Shown here: positions 48,851 through 59,800 of the stretch, one piece after another
Layout of the letters: each line of letters starts with the position of its first letter
Numbering within the stretch: position 1 is the stretch's first letter
Origin: Ostreococcus lucimarinus CCE9901
Lineage: Eukaryota > Chlorophyta > Mamiellophyceae > Mamiellales > Bathycoccaceae
Length of the DNA: 64,000 nt
Assembly: GCF_000092065.1 (NCBI RefSeq)
Contig: NC_009361.1
Coordinates: 558,001 to 622,000, forward strand
Direction: 5' to 3'
The notes under the pieces: model-generated
What the model saw: only the letters and a program-made list of their open reading frames with translations
Databases searched by the model: none
What the model was told of the DNA's origin: nothing
Position numbers and translations under genes: made by a program

Positions 48851-49723
48851 TCAGCCCCAAATTTTCTTGGTCATCTCGTCAGGCGTCGGCTCGCTCGGGT
48901 ACGTGCCCAGCAACACGTACTGTTCTAATTCACGAGCTCCCGTGCGCTTGTACAACTCCCACTCGTTTTCGTAGTACGCGAAGCGCAGGGCGCCGTAAAT
49001 TGGGAAAAAATACGGCTTGCGATACAACAGCCGAAAATGGTACACCTCCTTCCACGCCGCGACGGCGTCCATGCGCTCCTTCCTCCCTCGCACCGACATC
49101 ACGTTCCCCGCGGACTGCACGTCGTCCAACCTCGGATTAATCATGATCATCGGCTTATCGCCCACGACCGCCTCCATCTCCTCGATGTACGGCAGCACCG
49201 AGTACCCCACGATGTTTTGCGGCTGCACCAATATGAAACAATCCGCCCCCTCGCCGTCCGCCGCGCCGATCCCACCGCTCGGGTCGATCATTCCCTCCGT
49301 CCCCGGTTCCCAATCCATCATCCCGAGCAATTTCGACACCCCGCTCAGGCTCAGCGGCAGCGCTTGAAACACTCCCTGTCCCATGCTTCGCTGCACGCAA
49401 ATCTTCACTCGCAACCCGTCGCGCGCCAGCGCCGCCGCCGTCTCGCGCACGAGCTCCAGCGTCGTCCCGACGCGATACACGTCACCGTTTACGTTCAGCT
49501 CCGGGAACTCGCTCTTGATCTTGATGCGTCGCTCGCGCGCCGTCACCGCGGCGACGATCGACTTCGTCGCGTCCTCGTAAAACCATCGCCGCGTCGCGCG
49601 CGCGTGCGGCACGTTGTTCAGCAGCGTCGGGACGTCGACGCCGGCGTTCGCGCGCGACTTGGGCGACGCGCGTCGCGCGCGCGCCGGCCGCGCGAACGCC
49701 GGCGCGGTCGTCGACGCGCGCAT
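48851..49723 (-). CDS. DUF1995 chloroplast protein
   Basis: A 290-residue protein of the DUF1995 family found in plants, algae and cyanobacteria. The first 30 residues (Arg/Ala/Ser/Pro-rich) form a transit peptide. Family blocks include 'RIKIKSEFPELNVNGDVYRV', the 'MINPRLDDVQSAGNVMSVRG' segment and the C-terminal 'FPIYGALRFAYYENEWELYK' signature. Some plant members assist photosystem II assembly or thylakoid biogenesis, but the activity is not known. The open frame reaches 49738 only through a GTG; the ATG at 49721-49723 (MRASTTAPAF) is chosen. That codon overlaps an ATG on the other strand within the palindrome CATG. Confidence 0.82.
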   Translation of the reverse strand: MRASTTAPAFARPARARRASPKSRANAGVDVPTLLNNVPHARATRRWFYEDATKSIVAAVTARERRIKIKSEFPELNVNGDVYRVGTTLELVRETAAALARDGLRVKICVQRSMGQGVFQALPLSLSGVSKLLGMMDWEPGTEGMIDPSGGIGAADGEGADCFILVQPQNIVGYSVLPYIEEMEAVVGDKPMIMINPRLDDVQSAGNVMSVRGRKERMDAVAAWKEVYHFRLLYRKPYFFPIYGALRFAYYENEWELYKRTGARELEQYVLLGTYPSEPTPDEMTKKIWG

Positions 49724-49751
49724 GACTGTCGTCGTCACTCAGAGGCGCGCG

Positions 49752-49765
49752 ATGGGATCGACGCG

Positions 49766-49796
<31 letters not shown>

Positions 49797-50966
49797 GGAC
49801 GCGGCGAGGCGTCGGCGACGGCGACGCGCGACGCGATGGCGGCGCCGGAGGCGAGCGCGGCGACGGGCGCGGACGAGGACGCGTACGACGACGCGGTGGA
49901 GACGCGCGACGACGAGGCGGAGGTCGAGGCGGAGGTCGAGGAGGAGGTCGAGGAGATCGTCGTCGACGGCGCGGTCGGCGCGATGCAGCGCTCGGGTGAG
50001 CTGACGCGTGAACTTCGAGAGGAGGCGGAGGAGGAGGACGAGGCGTCGCTGGAGGAGGATATATCGCGAGAGGAGGCGCTGTCCACGGCGACGGAGATGA
50101 TAAAGTCCGTCGCGAACGGGGACGAAGCGCTGGACGCGGCGAGGTTAGGGAGCTTGTTGTGGGCGCTGAGTAACGCGCTATTGGAAGATTTGACGGATAG
50201 GGATGATTTGCGAGTGCCGGGAAATTCGCTCGAGACGTTTCCGGTGGAATTGGTGCGAGATATCATGGCAAACATCGAAACCTTGGTGATTGCGTTGACG
50301 TTTGAACCCGAAGACGCCGTGACGCAGCGAAGCGGACAAAAGATTCCGGCGATTGGGTCCCATCGCGTCGCGGCGGCGGAGATTTTGGCCGTGCTCTTGC
50401 AAATCGGATGTCAAGACATCGATGAGCGCATCGCAAAGCTCAAGCTTCCGAGCGACGGTCAGTTTGTCCTCGTGTCGCTCGTGCGCATGTTTTTCAAGTA
50501 CAATTGGAGTTCGGCTCTGCACGCGACGGTGATTCGTTTGATTCTCGCCGCGTTGGTGAGCCCACATGAACCGCTGTGGGCGCCGATGTTTGAAGGCGGT
50601 GAAGAGAGTCTTCAAGGCTCGCTCGCGAAATCCATCAAGGAAGCGTTGGCGACCAAGCCGATTTCAACGCGTCTGGGGAACGTGGGGAGTGTGATCATCT
50701 TGGCCAACGCGCTTTGTGAACTCGAAGCGTGCGACGACGTCGAGCGCGCGAGCGTTCGCACGACGCTGCAAGAGGATCCCGCGTGGCGCGCCACCGTGGA
50801 GGGCGAAAACAACAGTTTGGCGAAGCTAAACGAAGAGCAGGCGGGCGGTTTGTGCGGCCCAAAGCCGACAAAGTCGCCCGCGTTCATGGATTCGGGCATG
50901 GGCTCCAACGTCATCAGCAGCCAAGAGTTGCTGAGGATGTTGCAACACATCTCGCTCGGACAGTAA
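49752..50966 (+). CDS. SAPS-like (SIT4/PP6 phosphatase-associated) protein, short form
   Basis: A 404-residue protein. The first 110 residues are acidic and low complexity with Asp and Glu runs. The helical rest resembles the C-terminal part of the SAPS domain of PP6 regulatory subunits: 'SHRVAAAEILAVLLQ', 'VRMFFKYNWSSALHATVIRL' (compare FFKYPWNNFLH of the family), 'LGNVGSVIILANAL' (compare YMGHLTRIANAI) and the terminal 'AFMDSGMGSNVISSQELLRM'. The usual N-terminal half of SAPS proteins is missing, so it is a short or divergent member. An ATG at 49722 is in frame, but 49752 avoids overlap with the DUF1995 start. If correct it would direct a PP2A-like phosphatase. Confidence 0.6.
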
Positions 50967-51048
50967 GGAACGGCGAACGTCTGAACATTCGAACATCGCC
51001 GTCTTTAGTTGAGAATATTGTGAACCACGAACATAGGCTAAAATTTTG

Positions 51049-52371
51049 CTATCGCGCCGCGAGCAACGGCGAGCGCGCCGGCGACTTGAGCGGCGTCTTT
51101 GATTTCGCGAACATCGACGACTGCGCGTGCGAACCGCTCCCATCCGCCTCGACGCGCGTACGCTTCGGCGTGGCTTGTGTCTCTTCAAAGCTCCACAAAC
51201 GTTTCGGCGCGAGTCCGCTCGCGCGCGGCGTCGAGACCGCCGTTTTGCTCGGTGTGGGTGAGAAGAACGACACGAGCGATGCGTACAAAGTGTTCGCCAC
51301 GGGCGTCATCGCCGCTCGCGCCGGCGTCGGCGGCGGTTCGTAGCGGGATGTCCTCTTTCGGGATGTCGACGTCACCGCGGGCGCCGGCGCCGGTTTCGAC
51401 GGGAAGTGCATTTCGCGCAACAGCGAGACGCGTTGGAGATAGGCTTCGATGTTGTCGATTGTCGACCCCGCTTCGCGAATGCACTCCACGGATGAGCTCA
51501 TGTCTTCGGCGGCTCGTATCCACGGCGCTTGCAACGCAAGAATCGCCAAAGAGCTTCGCATGATCGTCTCCCGCGGTTCTCTATCGGCGTCGACGAATAT
51601 CAAATCCCACACCCGCAGCACAATCGGCACCGACGCGCATCCGATCAGCGCGCACATCAACCACCGCGCGGTGAAGTATTTCACCGCCAGCCCCATGGAC
51701 TCGAGCTTCGCGTGCGCCTCGCTCGACACGCACCGAAACCTGTGATCGAGCGTGTCCAAGTCCGCGCGCAGCGACTTCAAACCTTCCGTGAAATACCCCG
51801 CAAACATCACGTTAACCACGACGTGAAGCGTCCAAAACGCGTCCTCCTCCGTCTCCATCACCAACAGCAGAAATCCACCGAGATAATTCATCCCCTGCAC
51901 GTATCCCGCCGCCGCCGACGTCGCCGTCGCTCGCAGCACGCGACGCAACGCCGGAAGCGCGTCGCCCGTCTCCGCGAACCTCGCGTGTTCGGGAAACGTT
52001 CGCGCCAAATCCATCTCAATCTGCGCGTCTCGCGTCGTCGCCGCCGCCGCGTCGTCGCTCAGCTCCGCCGCCCTCAGGTACTCTTCGTACGTCGTGTCGC
52101 TCGCGCGCTTCGCCGCCTCCGCGCCGCTCCACGCGAACCAAAGCCGCGGTCGCGCCTCTCGTCCGACGCCGTTCGCGCGCGCGAACGCGCGGACGAGCTC
52201 GCCGCGCGCGCGCGCGTCGCGGCCGTTCGCGACGAATGCGCGCCAGCGCCGCTCGAGGCGCGCGTCGGATTCGCGGAGCGAGGACGCGACCTCGCGCGAG
52301 GGCTCGCGAGGGAAGCCGAGACGCCACGCGTCGTCGCCGGCGTCGTCGGGCGCCGCGCGGTCGGCGCGCAT
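51049..52371 (-). CDS. TBC-domain Rab GTPase-activating protein
   Basis: A 440-residue protein with a TBC domain at about residues 70-320. The two catalytic fingers are intact: Arg124 in IEMDLARTFP and Gln159 in GYVQGMNYLGG. Further family words are 'FWTLHVVVN', 'LAVKYFTARWLMCALIGC' and 'VLRVWDLIFVDADR'. It should stimulate GTP hydrolysis on a Rab protein and so limit a membrane traffic step. After about 340 the tail is Ser/Thr/Pro/Arg-rich and disordered ('KRTSRYEPPPTPAR'), a likely phosphorylation region. The target Rab cannot be told. The start ATG is at 52369-52371. Confidence 0.9.
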   Translation of the reverse strand: MRADRAAPDDAGDDAWRLGFPREPSREVASSLRESDARLERRWRAFVANGRDARARGELVRAFARANGVGREARPRLWFAWSGAEAAKRASDTTYEEYLRAAELSDDAAAATTRDAQIEMDLARTFPEHARFAETGDALPALRRVLRATATSAAAGYVQGMNYLGGFLLLVMETEEDAFWTLHVVVNVMFAGYFTEGLKSLRADLDTLDHRFRCVSSEAHAKLESMGLAVKYFTARWLMCALIGCASVPIVLRVWDLIFVDADREPRETIMRSSLAILALQAPWIRAAEDMSSSVECIREAGSTIDNIEAYLQRVSLLREMHFPSKPAPAPAVTSTSRKRTSRYEPPPTPARAAMTPVANTLYASLVSFFSPTPSKTAVSTPRASGLAPKRLWSFEETQATPKRTRVEADGSGSHAQSSMFAKSKTPLKSPARSPLLAAR

Positions 52372-52475
52372 CGCGCGCGCGGGTCGCGAGATGGCGATTT
52401 AGGGGAACGAAATCGTGCCGATTCATCTTCGAGCTCGAAACGCGACGCGAACGGGAATGCGAATACAAGGAGGGG

Positions 52476-55193
52476 CTAGCGCGTCGGCGTCGGAGGATCG
52501 AGCGCGGAATCCGTGAGTTTCTGAGCGATGCGCTCGGCGGAAGGCGATGCGGTCGTGAAGGCGGCCCAGGCGTCGGGACCGCGCAGTAATAAGGAATTGG
52601 TGACGACGGCGACGGAGCTCGCCGCCATCATGGCGCCCGCGGCGGAGGGGTTGAGGGTGAAGCCGTATTCGGGGAGCAAGACGCCCGCGGCGAGTGGAAT
52701 GCCGACGGCGTTGTATGCGAGCGCCCAACCGAGGTTCTGGCGAATCTTTCCGAGGGCGTTCTTGCCTAATTGTACGGAATCAGCGACTTGGGAGATGGCG
52801 TCGTTCAGAAGGATGACGCCGGCGGCGTTGCCGGTGGCTTCCATTCCTCGAGACATCGCGATACCGACGTCAGCGGTGACGAGGGCGGGGGCGTCGTTGA
52901 TGCCATCGCCCACCATGGCCACTTTCAAACCCTTGGCGCGAAGCTTTTCGATTTCATTTGCTTTGTCGCCGGGGAGCATGCCGCCGAGTGCAACGCTGTC
53001 GGCGCCCAAGCCGAGCTCGCCCGCGACGGCGGTCACGACGGCTTGTCTGTCGCCAGAAAGAATGTGAACGGTGATTCCGGACTCTTTCAATCGTTGGACC
53101 GTCGCTGCTGCATCTTCACGAATCTCATCCGTGACGGTGAGCATACCCATAACGCCTCGACCTTCGACGCCGACGGCGACGAGCGAGCACGTCTCGCTCT
53201 CCGCCCACGCTTCTTCGAACGAGTCGCTCGACGGTCCGACGCCTCGCACCTTCTCGTCCACCCACGATGGTGCGCCGACGAAAACGCGTTCGCCATTTAC
53301 AGTCGCACTGACTCCACGACCCGGTTCGGTCTCTGACGCCGAAGCCCGCGGGACGGGGGTTAAATTATCCGTCGTCTCGAATCGCAAATCCGCCGCACGC
53401 GCCACCGCCTTGGCGAGCGGGTGCGTCGTCGTTGCCTCTACCGCAGCGGCGACACTTAAAATATTCCAATCATCGTCACCACTCGTAGCGTAGACCGATT
53501 TCAATTTCGGCTTCCCTCGAGTGATCGTGCCCGTTTTGTCCAACACGACGGCGTCGACGCCGGCGATGGTTTCCAGCACGTCGCCGCCGCGGAGGAGGAC
53601 GCCGTTGCGCGCGCCGAGAGATGTCGCCACGAGTACTGCGGTAGGCGTCGCGAGACCAAGCGCACATGGACACGCAACGACGAGGACATCCGTCGCTAAC
53701 TTTATCGGACCCATCCACGGCGCCGCACCGAACGATCCCGCTTCCATGAGCGCGCCCGGAAACATGGCGTCGCCCGCGAGCGTCCAAAACCCAAACGTCG
53801 CCGCGCTGATGCCCATGACGCCGAACACGAACGGGCCCGCGATGGCATCCGCGAGTCTTTGAACCGGTGCCGCGCGCCCTTGCGCTTCCTCGATCGTTCT
53901 CGTGATACCGGCGACGATGGACGAGTCCCCGCTGCTCGTCGCTTGAATCGTGAGTGGGCCCTCGAACACGCCCGTGCCCGCGTTTACGTCGCTCCCTCGC
54001 GTCTTGTAAACCAGCACAGGTTCGCCCGTAAGCGTGGCCTCGTCCACACCCGCGTTTCCGGCGACGACGACACCGTCTACTGGGATAATTTCACCCGGAA
54101 CGACGCGCACTAAATCTCCGGGCTTCACCGCCGCTCTGTCCACGTCGAGCATCACCGAGTGATCGGCGGGATCTTCGCCTTCTTCGCTCGCGCGATCAGG
54201 CACCACTAAGCGCGCATCCAACGGCAGTAGCGAACTTAAAGAACGCAAATCCGCGCTCGCCCGCGCGCGCGCGCGACCTTCCAACGCGCGCCCGAGCAAG
54301 ATGAACGCCATCAACAGCACCGGTTCCTCAAAGAAATCATTCGTCCACTGCCCGTACTCGTTCAGCTGCGGATTCAACGCCCCCGCGGTGGACAACCCAA
54401 ACGCCGCGAGCGAGCCCACGCCGACGAGTGAGTTCATGTTCGGCGCCCCGTTTGCAAACGCCTGCGCGCCTTCTACTAAAATCTTCCGCCCCGGTCCCAA
54501 CAGCGCCCCCATCGCGAGCGTCGCCCCGATCCACGGCTGCGCCAACGCGTTCAAAACCTCCGTGTGCGCGTACTCGTGCAGGCCAAGCGCGTGTAAGTGA
54601 TGTGTCAAATGCGTCCCTAAACACGCCGCCGTCAATCCCCAGGCTTTGTATAAATCCCACTTCGTCCGTTCCATCTCTTCCTCTCGTCGCGCGCTCGCCT
54701 CTCTCGCCGCCGCCTCCGCCGCGCGTCCGAGCTCGCGTCGCGTCATCTTAAATCCCTTCTTCCCTATCTCCGCCACCGCGCTTTCGATCGAAGCGTCTAA
54801 GCTCCCTACTATCATCGACGTCGTTTTAAACCGCACCGCCGCCGTTTCCGTCACTAAATTCACCGCCGCCGCCTCCACGTCGTCTCGCGCGTCGAGCGCG
54901 TTTCGCACCGCCGCGCTGCATCCGCCGCACCGCATCCCTTCGATCGCGAACAGCACCGTCGAACTCGACGACTCGAGCGACGACGCGCTCGACGACGTCG
55001 CCGACGTCTCTTCATCGCGCATCGCGATGGCGCGCGTCGACGCGAACGCGCATCGTCGCGAATCGCCGAGTCGCGCGCGCGTCGAGTTCGACGGTGCGCG
55101 CGCGCGGGCGACGACGCATCGCGCGCGGGAACGCGGACGCGCGAGCGATGCGAGCGCCCGGACGCACGCGCGTTGGCACGCGACGCGCGGCAT
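52476..55193 (-). CDS. Copper-transporting P1B-type ATPase, plastid (PAA/HMA)-type
   Basis: A 905-residue heavy-metal pump. A metal-binding HMA domain holds GMRCGGC at 86-92 (GMxCxxC). After the first membrane helices the ion path has CPC in ACPCALGLATPTA (about 507). The phosphorylation site DKTGTITRG is near 551, the HP motif in THPLAKA near 600, and GDGINDAPAL near 761. CPC plus the later helices indicate Cu(I) transport. The first 60 residues are Arg/Ala/Cys/Ser-rich without acids, a plausible transit peptide; plant PAA1/PAA2 deliver copper to stroma and plastocyanin, which fits. The frame begins at a TTG; the ATG at 55191-55193 is preferred. A second start at 55022-55024 is possible. Confidence 0.92.
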   Translation of the reverse strand: MPRVACQRACVRALASLARPRSRARCVVARARAPSNSTRARLGDSRRCAFASTRAIAMRDEETSATSSSASSLESSSSTVLFAIEGMRCGGCSAAVRNALDARDDVEAAAVNLVTETAAVRFKTTSMIVGSLDASIESAVAEIGKKGFKMTRRELGRAAEAAAREASARREEEMERTKWDLYKAWGLTAACLGTHLTHHLHALGLHEYAHTEVLNALAQPWIGATLAMGALLGPGRKILVEGAQAFANGAPNMNSLVGVGSLAAFGLSTAGALNPQLNEYGQWTNDFFEEPVLLMAFILLGRALEGRARARASADLRSLSSLLPLDARLVVPDRASEEGEDPADHSVMLDVDRAAVKPGDLVRVVPGEIIPVDGVVVAGNAGVDEATLTGEPVLVYKTRGSDVNAGTGVFEGPLTIQATSSGDSSIVAGITRTIEEAQGRAAPVQRLADAIAGPFVFGVMGISAATFGFWTLAGDAMFPGALMEAGSFGAAPWMGPIKLATDVLVVACPCALGLATPTAVLVATSLGARNGVLLRGGDVLETIAGVDAVVLDKTGTITRGKPKLKSVYATSGDDDWNILSVAAAVEATTTHPLAKAVARAADLRFETTDNLTPVPRASASETEPGRGVSATVNGERVFVGAPSWVDEKVRGVGPSSDSFEEAWAESETCSLVAVGVEGRGVMGMLTVTDEIREDAAATVQRLKESGITVHILSGDRQAVVTAVAGELGLGADSVALGGMLPGDKANEIEKLRAKGLKVAMVGDGINDAPALVTADVGIAMSRGMEATGNAAGVILLNDAISQVADSVQLGKNALGKIRQNLGWALAYNAVGIPLAAGVLLPEYGFTLNPSAAGAMMAASSVAVVTNSLLLRGPDAWAAFTTASPSAERIAQKLTDSALDPPTPTR

Positions 55194-55437
55194 CGGACGA
55201 GCGACGCGTGATGACGATGATTGATGGGCGATCGGACGGCGAGGCGACGACGGCAAGCGCGGCGACGACGCGCGAGGACGACGCGCGGGAGACGGCCCGA
55301 GAGCGCCGCGCGTGAACGCAGCGATACGATTATAATACGTGTATTAAATACCTCGCGCGCGCGCGTCGGCGCGCGTGCGACGAAAATATTGTTCTTCGTC
55401 GCGAGAAGTCTTCTCGCCGCTCTCGCCAAATCTAAGC

Positions 55438-56808
55438 CTAGTCGTCGTCTTCTTGGGAAAAAGACTTTTCGAAATGGGAAACTACGCCGTCCGCTACCAT
55501 GAAAGTGATGGCTTGTCCGGGGGGGATGCGCATCAACCTCGGTAGCAGCCCCTTCCACATCGCCAACATCCCCTCTTCCTTCGGAATGAGATACAACGCG
55601 TGCAGGAAAGATTTGTACTTGATGACGCCCGCTTTGCTCTGCGCCATGAGACGCGTCTTCACGACGTCGAACGGTCCCGTGGCGACCGGCCCAATCGTCG
55701 CCGCCAACCCACCGGAAATTAAAGATTGCACCGGATGCAACGCCATGCCATCGCCGTCGTGTTTCCCCCACAAGAATGAGTCGACGTGCGCCTTGGCGGT
55801 GAACAGACACATTTGGTTCGTTCCGTTTCGCGCGATGGTCGGCCCCGCGCCGTTCCACATCGCCATCACACCCTCTTCCTTCATGATCGTTCGCGCGGCG
55901 TGTAACGTGCCTTTGTACTTCAAGTTCACGCTCCCCTTTTGTTGCTGCAAGCGAATCTTCACCACCTCAAACGGGGTCACGATGCACAGCGCCTCGACGA
56001 CGCCCGCGCCGAACCCCGCCGCCATGCGCTTACCCGTCGTCAATTTCCCCTCCTCGTCCCTCAGCGCCGCCTGAAAAGTCGCGTTCGTGCCCATTCGCAG
56101 CATGTACTTAAAGCACAAGTGCGTCGCGAACGCATTCAACCCCTTCCAAAGCGCCCCCACGCCTTCCTCGGCGTGAATCTTCTTGAAGCAGTCCACCACG
56201 CCCTTGTATTGCCCCGACTTATCCAACTGCAACCGCGTCTTCACCACGTCCACCGGTTGCAGGCAGCACGCCTGCAAAATTCGCCGCGCTCGCGCGCGTT
56301 TCGTCAGTCTCGTCGTCGAGGCGTTCGATCGTCGTCATCGCTCGATCGCCCTCCGCGCGTCCGCGCCTCGGGGTCCCGTCCCGCGCGTCCCGCCCGTCCC
56401 GTCCCGCGTCGACCCCGTCGAGCGCTCGCGTCGATTCGCCGCGCTCGACCGCGCCGCGCGCCGTCAAAATTCGCGCCATCGCCCGTCGTCGCGCGCGTCT
56501 CGCACCTCGATGACGCCTCCGAACGATCCCGACACGCCCTTGACGAGCGGCAGCAGCGCGGCGGCCCGCGCCGCGCTCCGTTTCTCCGTTCGTTCGCTCG
56601 CGCTCGCCGCGCCGCGGAGCCGGCGCAGCGCCGGGACGTCGTACGCGTTCGCGGGCGCGGGCATGGCGCGCGCGAGCGCTTCGATCGCGTCCGGCGCGCG
56701 CGCGAGTGCGGCGGCGCGTTTGAATTTAAATGATTCATCGTCAGCTGGCGCGCGATGATCGACGGCAGAGCGCGACGCGCGGCGCGGCGCCGGACGCGGG
56801 CGCGACAT
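55438..56808 (-). CDS. Mitochondrial carrier, succinate/fumarate (SFC1) type, two exons
   Basis: Exon 2 (56271-55438) carries most of the carrier and is joined to exon 1 (56808-56506) across a 234-nt intron. Together they make about 378 residues. The three mitochondrial carrier signatures are PVDVVKTR, PFEVVKIR and PFDVVKTR. Words shared with plant succinate/fumarate carriers are 'GSFGGVIE' joined to 'ACCLQPVDVV', 'FATHLCFKYMLRMGTNATFQ', 'RNGTNQMCLFTAK' and 'GLLPRLMRIPPGQAI'. It should exchange succinate for fumarate across the inner membrane, linking fatty-acid or acetate use to gluconeogenesis. The N-terminal 85 residues are longer than in plants (about 309 residues); an internal ATG at 56662-56664 would shorten it. 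Exon 2 alone lacks an ATG. Confidence 0.88.
56272..56505 (-). other. Intron in the carrier gene
   Basis: 234 nt. On the minus strand it begins GTGCGAG after ATCGAG and ends TTTTGCAG before GCGTGC. A CTGAC branch-point motif (ACTGACG) lies about 35 nt before the acceptor. Splicing restores the continuous family sequence GGVIE-ACCLQP; reading through hits a TGA at about 56464-56466. Confidence 0.85.
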
Positions 56809-56875
56809 GGCGCGAGGCGCGACGCGGAGCGAGGGTCACGGCGCGAACGGCGCGCGAACGGCGCGAACGACGGCG
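56809..56875. promoter_or_regulatory. Minimal divergent promoter between the carrier and ATR
   Basis: If the upstream starts are used, only 67 nt separate the two coding regions. It contains repeated gcgcgaacg units (56841-56868). If the carrier starts at 56664 the spacing is 211 nt. Confidence 0.4.
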
Positions 56876-59800
56876 ATGGAGGGGATTCTGAGAGCGCTGA
56901 GCGGGGCGAAGGCGCAGACGAACGCGCGCGAGGGCGACGGCGGCGATGGCTTCGCCGCGAATCTGCGCGCGCAGCTGCCGGCGCTGATGTCGGTGATAAA
57001 TCCCACGAACGGTGCGCGCGCGCGACGGCGGTTCGAGCGCGGGACGAGAGCGACGACGCGGTGGAGGCGCGCGAGGCGATCGAACGCGAGACTGACGAGA
57101 AACGCGCGGGACGCGACGAACGACGCGCAGTGTGCATGGAGGAGAACGAGGTGAAACAAGCGCTGGCGCTGCTGAAGGGGGCGCTGAAAAAACATCCAGG
57201 AGCGTTCGCGCTCGGGGCGGGGACGTCGGCGGTGAGGGTGTTCGCGAACGTCTTCGCGTTGTCGGCGGTTTCGGACGCGAGCGCAGAGTTTCACGAACAA
57301 GTGCACTCGGTGTTGTACGCGTTGATGTCCGTGGCGTCGAAGAGCGATTTGGTTGGGATGCATGAGTTGTGTAAGGGGTGCGTGGAGCTCGCGAGCGATT
57401 CGAAGAGGGTGTTGGAGTTGTTTCCGGGGAAGCGGTACGGGGGCGAATTCGGCGCGGCGGACGACGATTTCGAAGACGAAGCGAGTCGTGAAACGATCGT
57501 GTTGTGTTGCTTCGACACCGCGCTGGCGCACGTGAAGCGAAGCGAAGAGACGAGTGGGCGGAATGGTGAGGCGGGAACGAACGGTTTGTCGTCGTCCACG
57601 AGCACGGGGCTGATGATTGAAGTGCAGAGTTTGGAGTGCGCGATGAACGTCACGAACACGGCGTGCAAACTCTTGGAGTGCGCGTTGTTGACGAATCCTC
57701 AAAACGTCGCACCGTTAACGACAAGTGAGTTGTTGTTCACGCTCTCGCGCTTGCTCGTCATCGGCTCGCGAGACGTGCAGCTCTCCGCCGCGGCGGTGCT
57801 GAAGAATCTCATAGCGGACATTCCAATAGTGCTGGTGCCGTGCGACACCATTTTAGCCGCGATCGCAACGTTGCTCACGGGGCGATCGCTACGACGCGAC
57901 GATAAAGTCATTTTAGAGTTGGTATACGCGCTGAAAGAACTCGCGGGTGAGGATGTCTTGCGAAAGCACGTAAACGTGTTGGCGACGTCCATACTGACTG
58001 CGATCGAATCGGCGCGCGATGAATCCGTTCGCGCAGTCCTTTTCGACGTGCTTCGGATGTGTCTGTTGATGCGACCTTCGTTGGCAATCCAGGCAATAAC
58101 TCTGCTTCCTCATGCGGTGGCGACGAAAGGTTCAGACGCTTTGGTTGAATGCCTGGCGATGGCGTTTTCCAACGCGCGCGAGCAAGACGTCGACGACGAG
58201 GACGAGGTTGAAAAACGCTCCAGACTGAACGAAGGTGAAGGTGAAGACGTGCACACGGTGACGTTCGATTACGACACTCGATCGGAGTGGATCGAAAGTT
58301 GCATCGTAACGTCAATGGAGTTTTTAGGTGGCCCAGACTCTGCATACGCGAGAGAGGGCGGTGGCAGTCAGTTGCAACGTGCCGACTCAATGGAATTAGA
58401 AAACTCGCTTCGGGATTCCGCGCCGAGCGAGTACCAACGAATTTTAGCGATCTCGGTGATCGTGCGTTCTATCGCTGCATCAACGGGATCTATGCGTATT
58501 CGACGCATCGCCGCACAAGTTACGTATAAATGGCTCGGATGGATTCGAGCGTATGATGGCGACGCTTCGGACGCGCCAACGACGCGCATGTACGCGCTCC
58601 TCGCCGAGGCTGCGAACTGTCTAGTAAACGTTCAAACAGATAAAGAGAACAAGGCTCCACCACTGTTGAGCACGAAAGACATTTCTTTAGATATTTTGAC
58701 TTGGCCGTGGACTTCGATCGCAAAGAGAGACCCGAGCGCTCTGCTCGACGACGAGACGATTGAAGGCGATCGAATGGCGAAACTCGCCGCTCTTAATCTC
58801 GCAGTTTCTCTCGCATCATCGGAAACTTCGGGGGAAAAGGTGAGCTCTGAAGCAGCTCGGCAAGTTCTCACGAGAGCCTTTGCGGATCAGGATGCAGGCG
58901 TTCGCTCGTCAGCAGCAATTGCGGTGTCTTTCGTGCACGTCCTCGCGTCCAATCCGCCCTCGGGTATCGGCGCTTTGCAGCGTCTCAGCTCGTTGAAGGA
59001 TGCCAAAGAGATCTCAGTGCGGAATGCATTTGCGACCGCACTCGGGGGGCTCGCTGCCGCCGGGGTTTTGCATGGTATTCAGAAAGCTGCCGGAAATGAA
59101 GCGATACGCAACGCCGCGAGACTTCACGGTAACAGAGCCGTCACCGCGGCGTTCAAGACGTGCAGCCACGAACTTGGGAGCGATGAAGCAAAGAATGCGA
59201 TGAAACTTCTCGCAGACTCTATGCAGGCGTTTCATGAAGTCGTAAAGCGAGAGGTCATTAAAGCTGTGCACTCAATCGACGGTGATGACGTCGCCGCCGG
59301 CGCGCCAAAGACACCCGGAAAGTTTAACAGAAACAAACGACGTCTCACTGCGGGTACGCCAAATGCAAATAGGCAAAGGAGTGACGCGCAGAAGGCGCCT
59401 TCACTGAATGCGGCGTTGACTCTGCAAGATTTAAACAGCGCAGGACAGCTTGAAGGCGTTATTTTAGATCGTGCCGATCCAGACGGTTTGGTCGCCGCGA
59501 GCGGTTTGCGTTCGTTGCGCTACGTGTTTGAGATTTTCAGCGCGGCGGGAGATTTTACCGAAGATGGTGAAACATTGAAAGGTGCCCGTGCGCTCGCGCA
59601 AGCGGCGTTGAGAACTGCACATCACAAGTCGCCGCACGTTCGCGAAGCGTTATGCGAAGCGGCGTCTGCGATCGTCTCTGATGATATCTTGCTCGAGATG
59701 GCGCCGCCAAAGAATGAGCGTCCCGAGGATCGAAGGCGCAGTAGTAGTGCGGCGTTACTTCACGCGGAGGCTGTGGTTAACGCCCAACTCACGTCAGGTC

